Source: JAGWBD01 sp965220615 (GTDB lineage Bacteria; Chloroflexota; Anaerolineae; Aggregatilineales; Phototrophicaceae). Taken from it: DNA of 64,000 bases. The stretch spans positions 930,001 to 994,000 of the forward strand of contig CBDCQL010000002.1 of assembly GCA_965220615.1 (NCBI GenBank), read 5' to 3'. Shown here piece by piece: positions 26,069-33,828 of the stretch (its first letter is position 1; each line of letters opens with the position of its first letter). The notes under the pieces are model-generated. The model did not search any database. It was not told the DNA's origin and saw nothing but the letters and a program-made list of their open reading frames with translations. Made by a program: the position numbers and the translations under genes.

Positions 26069-26837
26069 AGTCCCATCCATTGGTACGCATCGCCACGCCC
26101 TGTTCCTTCAGCCAGTTTTTGAGTTCGCCAATACGCATCGTGTTGTAGTGAAAAACGCTGGCGGCCAATGCGGCGTCCGCGCGACCGACGGTAAGTGCCT
26201 CCAGAAAATGTTCCTTGCGGCCGGCTCCGCCCGAGGCAATCACCGGGATGGATACGGCATCGGCGATGCTTCGAGTCAGATTGATGTTGTATCCGTCCAG
26301 GGTCCCGTCGGCGTCCATGCTGGTGAGCAGGATCTCACCGGCCCCGCGGGATTCGGCTTCCCGCGCCCAGTCGATGGCGTCGCGCCCGGTCGGCAGACGG
26401 CCACCATTGATGAACACTTCGTAATTGCCGGCTTCATTGCGGCGTGGATCAATGGCGACGACGATGCACTGGCTGCCGAAGTTCCAGGCGCCGGCGTCGA
26501 TCAGGTCGGGATTGCGGATGGCGGCGCTGTTGATGGAGACCTTGTCGGCGCCAGCCAGCAGGGTAGCCCGGATGTCTGCCAGATTGCGGATGCCGCCGCC
26601 TACGCAATAGGGGATGAACACGCTGTCTGCGACGTGCCGCACCATGTCCAGCGTGGTGTTGCGGCGTTCATGTGAGGCAGTGATATCCAGGAAAACGAGT
26701 TCGTCGGCCCCTTCCCGGTCATAGACGACGGCCTGTTCGACCGGATCGCCGGCGTCGCGCAGGTCGACAAAATTGACGCCCTTCACCACGCGGCCTTCCA
26801 GGACATCCAGGCAGGGGATAATGCGTTTGCTAAGCAT
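26037..26837 (-). CDS. hisF: Imidazole glycerol phosphate synthase, cyclase subunit
   Basis: Starts at ATG 26837 (MLSKRIIPCLDVLEGRVVKG), overlapping hisA by eight bases. The 266-residue TIM barrel shows the catalytic Asp in IPCLDV, the phosphate-binding CVGGGIRN and ASGGAGRKEHF, and LLTSMDADGT with the second Asp. It combines PRFAR with ammonia from HisH to give IGP and AICAR. AICAR feeds PurH, whose gene is at 50503. A roughly 14-residue C-terminal tail (NGWDYERLESDRVE) extends past the usual end. Confidence 0.96.
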   Translation of the reverse strand: MLSKRIIPCLDVLEGRVVKGVNFVDLRDAGDPVEQAVVYDREGADELVFLDITASHERRNTTLDMVRHVADSVFIPYCVGGGIRNLADIRATLLAGADKVSINSAAIRNPDLIDAGAWNFGSQCIVVAIDPRRNEAGNYEVFINGGRLPTGRDAIDWAREAESRGAGEILLTSMDADGTLDGYNINLTRSIADAVSIPVIASGGAGRKEHFLEALTVGRADAALAASVFHYNTMRIGELKNWLKEQGVAMRTNGWDYERLESDRVE

Positions 26838-27570
26838 CACTGCCGTTCCCCGCCACGGCCAGGGCATCGGCCAGGGAGAGTTCGTCGCGATAAAGGGCCA
26901 TGCCAATGACCGCGCCAGCAACCAGCCCGCTGGCTTCAAGGGCTTCGATTTGGTCAAGCCTGCTGACTCCGCCGGAGGCGATGACCTGCAGACCTGTGTC
27001 GCGGGCCAGGCGAATTGTCGCAGCCACGTTGACTCCGCTCAAGCGGCCGTCCCGGCTGATGTCGGTGAACAGGGCGTGACGCACGCCCCGTTGCGCCATC
27101 GCTGCGCCAAGTTCGGCAGGGGAACTGTCGCTGACCTGTTGCCAGCCATGGGTGGCGATCTTCCCGTCCCGGGCATCCAGTGCCACGCAGACCGCTTCCA
27201 CGCCGAATCTCTGAATGGCTTCCTCCACCAGATCAGGTTCCATGACGGCGACAGTACCCAGGACGATGCGACTGGCGCCGCAATCAAAGGCGCGCTGCAT
27301 CTGCTCAAGGGAGCGGAGACCGCCACCGAACTGAACATTGGCGTCGGTCGCCGCGATTTCTTCCAGCACGGCCAGATTGTCGTTTGTTTCGGCAAATGCC
27401 CCATCGAGGTTGACCACGTGTAACCAGTCCGCCCCTTCTTCCAGCCAGCGACGGGCGGCTGCGAGTGGGTCGGCGTTGAAGGTGACCTGTTGTTGCGGAT
27501 CGCCTTCCCGCAGACGGACGACGGACCCGCCCCGAAGGTCAATGGCCGGATAGATGATCACGGCGCCCAC
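26830..27570 (-). CDS. hisA: ProFAR isomerase
   Basis: A 246-residue (beta-alpha)8 barrel: IYPAIDLRGGSVVRL with the catalytic Asp, HVVNLDGAFA, VQFGGGLRS, LFTDISRDGRLSG with the second Asp, and VIASGGVS. It isomerises ProFAR to PRFAR, step four of histidine synthesis. GTG 27570 is given as start. GTG 27561, which forms a GTGA overlap with hisH and would begin MIIYPAIDL, is an equally reasonable choice. Confidence 0.95.
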   Translation of the reverse strand: MGAVIIYPAIDLRGGSVVRLREGDPQQQVTFNADPLAAARRWLEEGADWLHVVNLDGAFAETNDNLAVLEEIAATDANVQFGGGLRSLEQMQRAFDCGASRIVLGTVAVMEPDLVEEAIQRFGVEAVCVALDARDGKIATHGWQQVSDSSPAELGAAMAQRGVRHALFTDISRDGRLSGVNVAATIRLARDTGLQVIASGGVSRLDQIEALEASGLVAGAVIGMALYRDELSLADALAVAGNGSDA

Positions 27571-28172
27571 TCAAGAAAATTGCGAAGCATTTGCAAACCT
27601 GCCTGCTGGCTCTTTTCCGGGTGAAACTGAACGCCAAACAACGCGCCACGCTGGACGGCGGAAGCGAACTCGACGCCATAGTCTGTGCTGGCGATGACGT
27701 CCTCCTCGCAATCAGGTACGCAATAATAGCTGTGAACGAAATAAAACTGGCTGTCCGACCTGACATGGGCCAGCAGCGGCGATGCCTTGCAATGGGCAAG
27801 GCCGTTCCAACCTATGTGCGGCACCTTAAGCGTAGCGTGGGGCGGAAAGCGGGTTACGTGGCCGGGCAACAACCCGAGACCTTCGTGCTCGCCCATTTCG
27901 TCGCTGCGTTCGAACAAAAACTGCATTCCAAGGCAAATGCCCAGGCAGGGGACACCGGTATTGATCGCGGCGACAAGCGGGTCAATGAACTGCTTTTCGC
28001 CAAGTTGTTGCATCCCTGCGCCAAAAGCGCCCACTCCCGGAAGGATGATGCGCCGGGCGCAATGCAGGACAGCGCCGTCCTGCACGACCTGCATGTCCTT
28101 TACGCCCAAAGCGCGCAGGGCGTGGACGACACTGCGAAGGTTGCCTGCGCCGTAATCGATCACCGCCAGCAT
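27558..28172 (-). CDS. hisH: Imidazole glycerol phosphate synthase, glutamine amidotransferase subunit
   Basis: A 204-residue class I amidotransferase: VIDYGAGNLRSV at the N-terminus, oxyanion loop PGVGAFGAGM, nucleophile GICLGMQFLF near residue 80, and the His-Glu pair in GVQFHPEKSQ near 184. It supplies ammonia to HisF. It is the first structural gene of the operon, with GGGAGG before the ATG. Its expression is predicted to depend on the attenuator in 28199-28336. Confidence 0.95.
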   Translation of the reverse strand: MLAVIDYGAGNLRSVVHALRALGVKDMQVVQDGAVLHCARRIILPGVGAFGAGMQQLGEKQFIDPLVAAINTGVPCLGICLGMQFLFERSDEMGEHEGLGLLPGHVTRFPPHATLKVPHIGWNGLAHCKASPLLAHVRSDSQFYFVHSYYCVPDCEEDVIASTDYGVEFASAVQRGALFGVQFHPEKSQQAGLQMLRNFLEWAP

Positions 28173-28198
28173 GGACCTCCCTCCCGTCGATATGCAAC

Positions 28199-28221
28199 AA
28201 AAAAGCCCCGGAACCGGGACT
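28199..28221 (-). terminator. Intrinsic terminator (attenuator) upstream of hisH
   Basis: AGTCCCG (28221-28215), loop GTTC, CGGGGCT (28210-28204) with one G-T pair, followed by six T on the minus strand. It sits 27 bases before the hisH ATG, which makes it a leader terminator rather than an operon end. Confidence 0.85.
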
Positions 28222-28267
28222 GTTTAATTCTGTGACCTGAATAAAGGCCAGCCAGACCCGGCAGCAC

Positions 28268-28315
28268 TCAGCAAACCTGTCCTGAATGATGCCGGTCCCT
28301 GCCTGGGTTGGCCAT
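28268..28315 (-). CDS. hisL: his leader peptide
   Basis: A 15-codon frame, MANPGRDRHHSGQVC, with AGGAGGG (28330-28324) eight bases before its ATG and a TGA stop. The adjacent His codons (CAT CAT, 28291-28286) are placed so that a stalled ribosome would cover segment 1 of the attenuator. Only two His codons, fewer than the seven of enteric HisL, but position, ribosome site and downstream hairpins all agree. Confidence 0.65.
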   Translation of the reverse strand: MANPGRDRHHSGQVC

Positions 28316-28342
28316 GCGGTGTGCCCTCCTGACGACGCGCAG

Positions 28343-28370
28343 ACTATACGCTCGCGCCTGTATCTGTCAA
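28343..28370 (-). promoter_or_regulatory. his operon promoter
   Basis: A perfect TTGACA (28370-28365), 16-base spacer, TATAGT (28348-28343). Predicted transcription start is near 28336, about 20 bases before the leader peptide ATG. Confidence 0.75.
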
Positions 28371-28426
28371 GTGTCGATTGGGAGTCTGCAGGGCTGTTAC
28401 AATGACCGCCAGAGAGAAAGGGCCGA

Positions 28427-29275
28427 ATGAGACCAGTCATCGCCATCCTGACGGACTTTGGCATGCGGGACCCCTTCGTTGCCGTCATGAAAGGGGTGAT
28501 GCGCCGCCTTTGCCCGAATGCGGAATTCATCGACATGACTCACGAGATCGAGGTGCAAAACGTGAGGCAGGCAGCCTTTTCCCTGCTGACCTCCTGGCGC
28601 TGGTTCCCTTCAAGTTCGATTTTCCTCTGCGTCGTTGATCCAGGGGTAGGCAGTGAAAGGCGCCCCCTGGTGGCGTCCGCCGGGGGCTGTCATTTTGTGG
28701 CCCCTGACAATGGTTTACTCTCGTGGACGCTGGCGGAAACTCCCGCGGACGGGATCATATCGGCGGACAAGGGCAGTTGGCACCTGGAGGAACTCAGCCA
28801 TACGTTTCATGGCCGTGACATTTTTGCCCCTTTGGCTGCGCATCTGGCCTGCGGCGTCGGACTGGACGACCTTGGCTCCTCCGTTCCCACGATTCAGCAA
28901 CTGCCTGAGCCACGGCTTGAAGTCAGGTCGGACAGGCTCTGCGCAGAGATCCTGCACGTCGACCGCTTTGGCAACCTGGTGACGAGCATGGGGGATTGCC
29001 GCTGGCGAGCGGATGGGAATCTGTTGCTGTCTCCCCGCTTTGGCAGCGCTGCGCCCTGCGGATTACAAGGCAACAAACTGCGCATTGACCTGTGTGGCCG
29101 TGAAGTCAAAGGCGTGTGCAAGACCTATAGCGAGGTAGCAGTGGGGGAGACCCTGGCCTGCGTCGGCAGCAGTGGATTCCTGGAAGTGGGCATCAACCAG
29201 GGCAATGCGGCGCAGGCGCTGGGTCTTGACGTCGGAGATTCCGTCACAGTGAGCTGGACATGCAACAATTTCTGA
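28427..29275 (+). CDS. SAM hydrolase (DUF62 / SAM hydroxide adenosyltransferase)
   Basis: A 282-residue protein of the fluorinase-fold DUF62 family. Motifs are ILTDFGMRDPFV at the N-terminus, VVDPGVGSERRPL near residue 68, APDNGLLSW, TFHGRDIFAPLAAHLA near 127, and HVDRFGNLVTS near 180. Characterised relatives split S-adenosylmethionine into adenosine and methionine using water; no halide-enzyme loop is evident. An extended -10 box, TGTTACAAT, ends at 28403, so it may have a short leader. It overlaps murA by 16 bases. Confidence 0.9.
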   Translation: MRPVIAILTDFGMRDPFVAVMKGVMRRLCPNAEFIDMTHEIEVQNVRQAAFSLLTSWRWFPSSSIFLCVVDPGVGSERRPLVASAGGCHFVAPDNGLLSWTLAETPADGIISADKGSWHLEELSHTFHGRDIFAPLAAHLACGVGLDDLGSSVPTIQQLPEPRLEVRSDRLCAEILHVDRFGNLVTSMGDCRWRADGNLLLSPRFGSAAPCGLQGNKLRIDLCGREVKGVCKTYSEVAVGETLACVGSSGFLEVGINQGNAAQALGLDVGDSVTVSWTCNNF

Positions 29276-30588
29276 TTGAAGGCGGCCACCCCTTAAGGGG
29301 GGCCATGCATGCCCGCGGCAACAAGAACGCCGCTACAAAAATGCTGCCAGCCTGTCTGCTCACGGATCAACCAGTGCTGTTGCACAACGTGCCGGACATT
29401 GTCGACGTGCGCGTCGTCATCGAGTTGATGCAGCACCTGGGCGCGGAAGTTGAATGGACGGGGCCCTCGACCCTGCGCGTGCATGCACAGGATATCTCCA
29501 TTTCGAAACTGGACCCCGATTTGGCGAGTCGCATCCGGGCCAGCGTAGTGTTTGCAGGGGCCCTGCTGGCCCGCACGGGGAAGGCAGTTTTGCCAATGCC
29601 CGGCGGAGACCTCATCGGGGAGCGGCGCCTGGACACGCATTTGGCGGCCCTGAGGCAACAGGGTGTTGAGGTCGACTTTGACGGTCAGGCCCTGCACTTC
29701 CGGGCGAGGAATCTGACCGGCGACGACATCCTGCTGGCCGAGGCCAGCGTTACCGCCACGGAGAACCTGATCCTTACATCGGTACTGGCGCAGGGCACAA
29801 CCGTACTCAGAAACGCGGCCGGGGAACCCCATATCCAGGACCTTTGCCGCATGCTGAACGGTTTGGGGGCCAGGATTTCGGGCGCGGGTTCGAATTGCCT
29901 CGTGATTCACGGCGTGGACCGCCTGGCTGGCGGCGCGGCGCGGGTGGGCGCCGACTTCATGGAAGTGGGCAGTTACGTTGGTGCGGCAGTCGTCACTGGC
30001 GGTGAGTTGCTCATTCAGGACGCGGACCCGCACTACCTCGAGATGGTGGCCCAGGTCTTCCAGCGTCTGGGAGTCCGGTGGGAGGTTCGGGGCAGGGACA
30101 TTTTCGTATCCGAACGCCAGTCGCTTACAGTCACACCGGACCTGGGCGGACGCATACCGGTGATCAAGGCGCAGCCCTGGCCGGGTTTCCCCCCCGACCT
30201 TATGAGCATCGCGCTGGTCATCGCCACCTGCAGCGCGGGCACGGTACTGTTTCATGACTGGATGTACGAAAGCCGTTTCTTTTTCGCTGACAATCTCGTG
30301 CGCATGGGGGCCCGCATTACGTTGCTGGACCCGCATCGTGTGCTGGTGCAGGGGCCGACAACCTTCCACGCTGTGGACTACATTTCGAGCCCGGATATCC
30401 GCGCGGGCATGGCGATGCTGCTGGCAGCCCTGTCCGCAAAAGGGGTGACACGCATCGCCAACATTCAGCAAATCGATCGCGGCTATGAAAGGGTGGAGGA
30501 GACGCTGAACGCACTTGGCGCCCGTATCGTCCGCATCAGGGATGACGCTGCTCTACAGTCTCGGTCCGATTCTCATCAAACAGCGTAG
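29260..30588 (+). CDS. murA: UDP-N-acetylglucosamine 1-carboxyvinyltransferase with Asp in place of Cys
   Basis: A 442-residue EPSP-synthase-fold enzyme. RGNKNAATKMLPA holds the catalytic Lys, RASVVFAGALLAR follows, then the mobile loop PMPGGDLIGERRLDTH, TENLILTSVLAQG and QPWPGFPPDLMS with the catalytic Asp. MurA adds enolpyruvate to UDP-GlcNAc, the first step of peptidoglycan precursor synthesis. In the mobile loop the usual Cys (115 in E. coli), target of fosfomycin, is Asp at residue 117. The start overlaps the SAM hydrolase end. The last 53 bases overlap the convergent selB gene. Confidence 0.93.
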   Translation: MQQFLIEGGHPLRGAMHARGNKNAATKMLPACLLTDQPVLLHNVPDIVDVRVVIELMQHLGAEVEWTGPSTLRVHAQDISISKLDPDLASRIRASVVFAGALLARTGKAVLPMPGGDLIGERRLDTHLAALRQQGVEVDFDGQALHFRARNLTGDDILLAEASVTATENLILTSVLAQGTTVLRNAAGEPHIQDLCRMLNGLGARISGAGSNCLVIHGVDRLAGGAARVGADFMEVGSYVGAAVVTGGELLIQDADPHYLEMVAQVFQRLGVRWEVRGRDIFVSERQSLTVTPDLGGRIPVIKAQPWPGFPPDLMSIALVIATCSAGTVLFHDWMYESRFFFADNLVRMGARITLLDPHRVLVQGPTTFHAVDYISSPDIRAGMAMLLAALSAKGVTRIANIQQIDRGYERVEETLNALGARIVRIRDDAALQSRSDSHQTA

Positions 30589-32458
30589 ACAGTGGCACGG
30601 TCCCGCGGACGCGAACGTCGCCCTCACGCCGGGTGATCCGCGCCTCGTCAAGTGATTCCAGAAGTGCGATGACGTACTTGCGCGAAGTGTCGAAGCGGTC
30701 TCTCAACTGACTGGCGCTGACCGAGCCATCCTCTTCGATGATCTCCATTGTTGCCCGCAACATTTTCTGCCAACTGTCCCGGGAGAAGAAGACTTCCGGC
30801 GAAACCCGTACGAGAGCCCCTTCTTCAACCAGGGCGAGCAACAACTCTTCGCCCGCAATTGACGTAGCTTCCAACCAGGAGGGCGGCGTAAAGGCCTGGG
30901 CCTGAAGTCTGGCTTTCAGTTCCTGTACCCGTGCCTGCTGTTCAGCCGAGAAACGGACCTTGTGTCCGCGCAGGTTGACGACATCCGCGCGGGCATGGAC
31001 TTCCGCGTCACTGTCGAGCAGGAAACCCAGCAGGCCCGCTTCAATTTCAAGCGTACTGCGCAGGTCTTCCCGCTGCATGCCGCGTCGCAGGGGAAACTGT
31101 CGATGCCGGGCCGCCAGCAACTCGCGCATTTCGCGCATGAGGGAGTCCCGGTCTTCTGTGGCCAGCAGGCGACCGTCGGGCAGGCTTGTAACCGTCTCCG
31201 CCTGCAAGGCATTTTCCAGGGCGTGGTCGAAAGCAAGTGGCGCCAGACCGCTCAATCGCATCAGATCGTCGCGGGAACGTGGACTGCGCCCCCGCGCTGC
31301 CAGTGTCACCCGTTCCTCCGGTTTGCCGTCGGACAGAATGCGCAGGCGCTGCAGCACCTGGGGCTGGTTGCGCCGCCAGTGCCGGCCGGGATGCGGATCG
31401 AGAACAGTGCCACCGCCAGTCGTTTCTGCGGGGGAGGGCCAACGCAATATGAAGCGGTCCCCGATGTTTAGTGGCAGTTCGCTGGCGAGGCGAAGTTGCA
31501 GCCAACCAGTCTCGCCGGGCGCCAAAGCGTCGCCTTCCAGCAGACGGGCCTGGGCGACCGCTTCGCAGGTGCCGGAAAAGAACTTGACTTCTGCGTTGTG
31601 GGATAACGGACGCGACGCGGTGGGAAGGTAACGCAGGCGCACGTCCGCCAGCGTTGTGGGTTTGAGTTGACCAGGCCCTGTCAAAACGTGCCCACGCGTG
31701 ACGTCCGCTTTCGTCAATCCGCTGATGTTCACCGCCACCCTGGAGCCGGGCCAGGCCTCGTTGACCTTCTGCTGGTAGCATTGCAGACTGCGAATTCGCC
31801 CGCGCATGTCGCCAGGTTGCAACTCGACCTCATCACCGACGCGCAGGGAACCTCCGCCTAGCGTGCCCGTGACGACCGTGCCGAAGCCGCTCATCGTGAA
31901 AACACGGTCAATCGGCAAACGTGGCTGGCCGAAATCCTGTCGGGACGGGCGCTGCCCGGGCAGCGCCGCCAGTTGTGTCAGCAACGCATCCATGCCAACG
32001 CCTGTAGTCGCCGAAACCGGCAGGATCGGGGCATCTGCCAGACAGGTGTCGGCGAGCAATTCCCGCACGTCGTCCTCCACCAGGTCCAGCCACTCCGGAT
32101 CCTCAACCAGATCAACCCGTGAAAGCGCCACCAGACCGGCTTCGATGCCCAGCAGGTCCAGGATCGCAAGATGTTCACGAGTTTGCGGCATCACCCCTTC
32201 GTCAGCGGCGATCACCAGCAAAACGGCATCGATGCCGCCGACTCCGGCCAACATGTTCTCGATGAAGTCGCGGTGGCCGGGGACGTCGATGATCCCCAGT
32301 TGCTCGCCGTCTGGGAGTGTGAGCCAGGCAAAGCCTAGATCGATGGTGAGCGTGCGGGCCTTTTCTTCCGCCAGTCGGTCCGTGTCTATCCCCGTCAGAT
32401 GCCTGACCAGTGTGGTTTTGCCGTGATCAACGTGGCCTGCGGTTCCAATGACGCGCAT
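30536..32458 (-). CDS. selB: Selenocysteine-specific elongation factor
   Basis: Starts at ATG 32458 (MRVIGTAGHVDHGKTTLV), two bases after the preceding stop. The 640-residue protein has an EF-Tu-like GTPase (DVPGHRDFIENM, LSRVD), beta-barrel domains with FTMSGFGTVVTGTL, and C-terminal winged helices ending in TSRKYVIALLESLDEARITRREGDVRV, the SelB part that grips the SECIS hairpin. It brings Sec-tRNA to in-frame UGA codons. No selA, selC, selD or recognisable selenoprotein gene is in the window. The 3' end overlaps murA by 53 bases on the opposite strand. Confidence 0.93.
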   Translation of the reverse strand: MRVIGTAGHVDHGKTTLVRHLTGIDTDRLAEEKARTLTIDLGFAWLTLPDGEQLGIIDVPGHRDFIENMLAGVGGIDAVLLVIAADEGVMPQTREHLAILDLLGIEAGLVALSRVDLVEDPEWLDLVEDDVRELLADTCLADAPILPVSATTGVGMDALLTQLAALPGQRPSRQDFGQPRLPIDRVFTMSGFGTVVTGTLGGGSLRVGDEVELQPGDMRGRIRSLQCYQQKVNEAWPGSRVAVNISGLTKADVTRGHVLTGPGQLKPTTLADVRLRYLPTASRPLSHNAEVKFFSGTCEAVAQARLLEGDALAPGETGWLQLRLASELPLNIGDRFILRWPSPAETTGGGTVLDPHPGRHWRRNQPQVLQRLRILSDGKPEERVTLAARGRSPRSRDDLMRLSGLAPLAFDHALENALQAETVTSLPDGRLLATEDRDSLMREMRELLAARHRQFPLRRGMQREDLRSTLEIEAGLLGFLLDSDAEVHARADVVNLRGHKVRFSAEQQARVQELKARLQAQAFTPPSWLEATSIAGEELLLALVEEGALVRVSPEVFFSRDSWQKMLRATMEIIEEDGSVSASQLRDRFDTSRKYVIALLESLDEARITRREGDVRVRGTVPLSTLFDENRTETVEQRHP

Positions 32459-32460
32459 CG

Positions 32461-33696
32461 TCAACCGCTGTTGCGGTCCATGCCATTGGTACCAGGGATC
32501 TCGTCATCCGTGGCCGACAGCAACCCGCTGTCCTGCTCGCGGTCGTATTCCTGCAAGAGGGAAAGATCGTGTTCGTGGTGGCGTCGCACGCGTTCACGTT
32601 CCAGCATCCAGATTCGCTCCAGAGCATCCTCGATCGGCGGAAAGCGTTCGCGCAGGTTTTCGACAGCCTTGACGAATCGCTCGAATTCGCGGTCGTGACT
32701 GCGCCAGACTTCATCGTTGGCCAGGGTGAATTGTTTGCGCCGGCGCTGTTCCTCATCGCTGAGCCGCTCCCAATCCTGCCGCAAACGTTCTTCCGCGATA
32801 CGTTGCACTTCAATCAGTTCGTTGAAACGAAGCTCCAGACGTTCCTGATTGCGTTCGAAGCGGTCCACCAGCGCTTTCATTTCCCGGAATACTTCCGCCC
32901 AGGTCTCGAAGCGCCGTGAAAAGTGTTCCATGTTAATGTCGTATTCGGAGAAGCGTGCGCTGTAGGCTTCGATAAGCTGTTCAAGCTGGCGTGAATGCAT
33001 GCCCTGGGAATCTATGAATGACTGGATCGAGTCGCGTCGCTCAAGTTCGGAGTTAGCCAGTTCCCGAATCTGGCCTTCCGTGCGCAAAACCAGGTCTTCG
33101 ACCAAAGCCAGTTTGTTGCGACCTGCGTCGATTTGCCTCTGCATTTCCGGCAGTTCCGCCGCCGTGGCGCTGTGACTGCGGCTGTCCTGCCGCCGTTGTT
33201 CCTCCAGCATGGACAGGCGCCGCTCAGGTTCCTCCAGCTGACGGTAAAGGTCGTCAACGCGTTGCCCGAGTTCATACAGGGCCCCGGTGACACGGTCACT
33301 TTCCGTCTGGAAGGCCGGGATGTTGCCCTGGTTGCGTTCCATCTCCATGAGCTTGTTTTCAAGTTCACGGATGGGCCGGTCCAGTTGCTCGCGCAACAGG
33401 TCTGCCCGCCGAACTGCCTCCTCCTCGGCTTCCCGTCGGCGCGCTTCACCGGTTTCCAGGCGCTGCAGCAACTCCGCGCGCAGACCTTCGACAACTTCCC
33501 GTTCCCGACTGGCGCCGGGTTGTGCGCTGCGAAGCGTCGAATGTTCACTTTCAATCCCGATCAGGCGCGTCTGCAGGACGTCCAGCATTTCCTGCTGTAT
33601 CGAAAGACGCTCTTCCATTCGGGCTATGCTGGCCTTGTCGCGGCGCCGCTCCTCGTCCAGCCACTCGATCATGCGGACTGTCTGATTGATATCCAT
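32461..33696 (-). CDS. Long coiled-coil protein of unknown function
   Basis: ATG 33696 (MDINQTVRMIEWLDEERRRD) is preferred, with AGGCGG just upstream. The 411-residue product is almost wholly helical and highly charged: heptad-like runs rich in Glu, Arg, Gln and Leu extend from about residue 10 to 380, with no membrane span or signal peptide. A short acidic tail ends the protein. It resembles SMC-hinge-less filament or scaffold proteins but I cannot assign a family. It is directly upstream of selB, two bases apart, and divergent from the dGTPase gene. Confidence 0.75.
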   Translation of the reverse strand: MDINQTVRMIEWLDEERRRDKASIARMEERLSIQQEMLDVLQTRLIGIESEHSTLRSAQPGASREREVVEGLRAELLQRLETGEARRREAEEEAVRRADLLREQLDRPIRELENKLMEMERNQGNIPAFQTESDRVTGALYELGQRVDDLYRQLEEPERRLSMLEEQRRQDSRSHSATAAELPEMQRQIDAGRNKLALVEDLVLRTEGQIRELANSELERRDSIQSFIDSQGMHSRQLEQLIEAYSARFSEYDINMEHFSRRFETWAEVFREMKALVDRFERNQERLELRFNELIEVQRIAEERLRQDWERLSDEEQRRRKQFTLANDEVWRSHDREFERFVKAVENLRERFPPIEDALERIWMLERERVRRHHEHDLSLLQEYDREQDSGLLSATDDEIPGTNGMDRNSG

Positions 33697-33828
33697 GGCA
33701 CCGCCTCGCGGGCCGACACCCTTTGCGTCCGACCCTGCAACGGAGTATAGCACATTGCAGCAACTCTGGCTGGCTCCAGGTTGCCGGAGGTCGGGCTACA
33801 ATGGAGGAAGGGCTTTCGGAGCGGGACC

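Larger units (their letters stand above)
28199..28336 (-). promoter_or_regulatory. his operon transcription attenuator leader
   Basis: Between the promoter and hisH the RNA can form three alternative structures. Segment 1, GACCGGC (28297-28291), just before and touching the two His codons, can pair with segment 2, GCCGGGTC (28262-28255). Segment 2, CCGGGTCT (28261-28254), can instead pair with segment 3, AGTCCCGG (28221-28214), with one mismatch. Segment 3 otherwise forms the terminator with segment 4. A ribosome stalled at His-His would hide segment 1, free segment 2, and prevent termination. A ribosome at the leader stop would cover segment 2 and allow it. This is classic attenuation logic, inferred here from base pairing only. 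Confidence 0.7.

Noticed and set aside
28254..28336. A T-box riboswitch in the his leader
   Set aside because: No TGGnACCGCG core is present; the leader peptide and pairing segments explain the region better.
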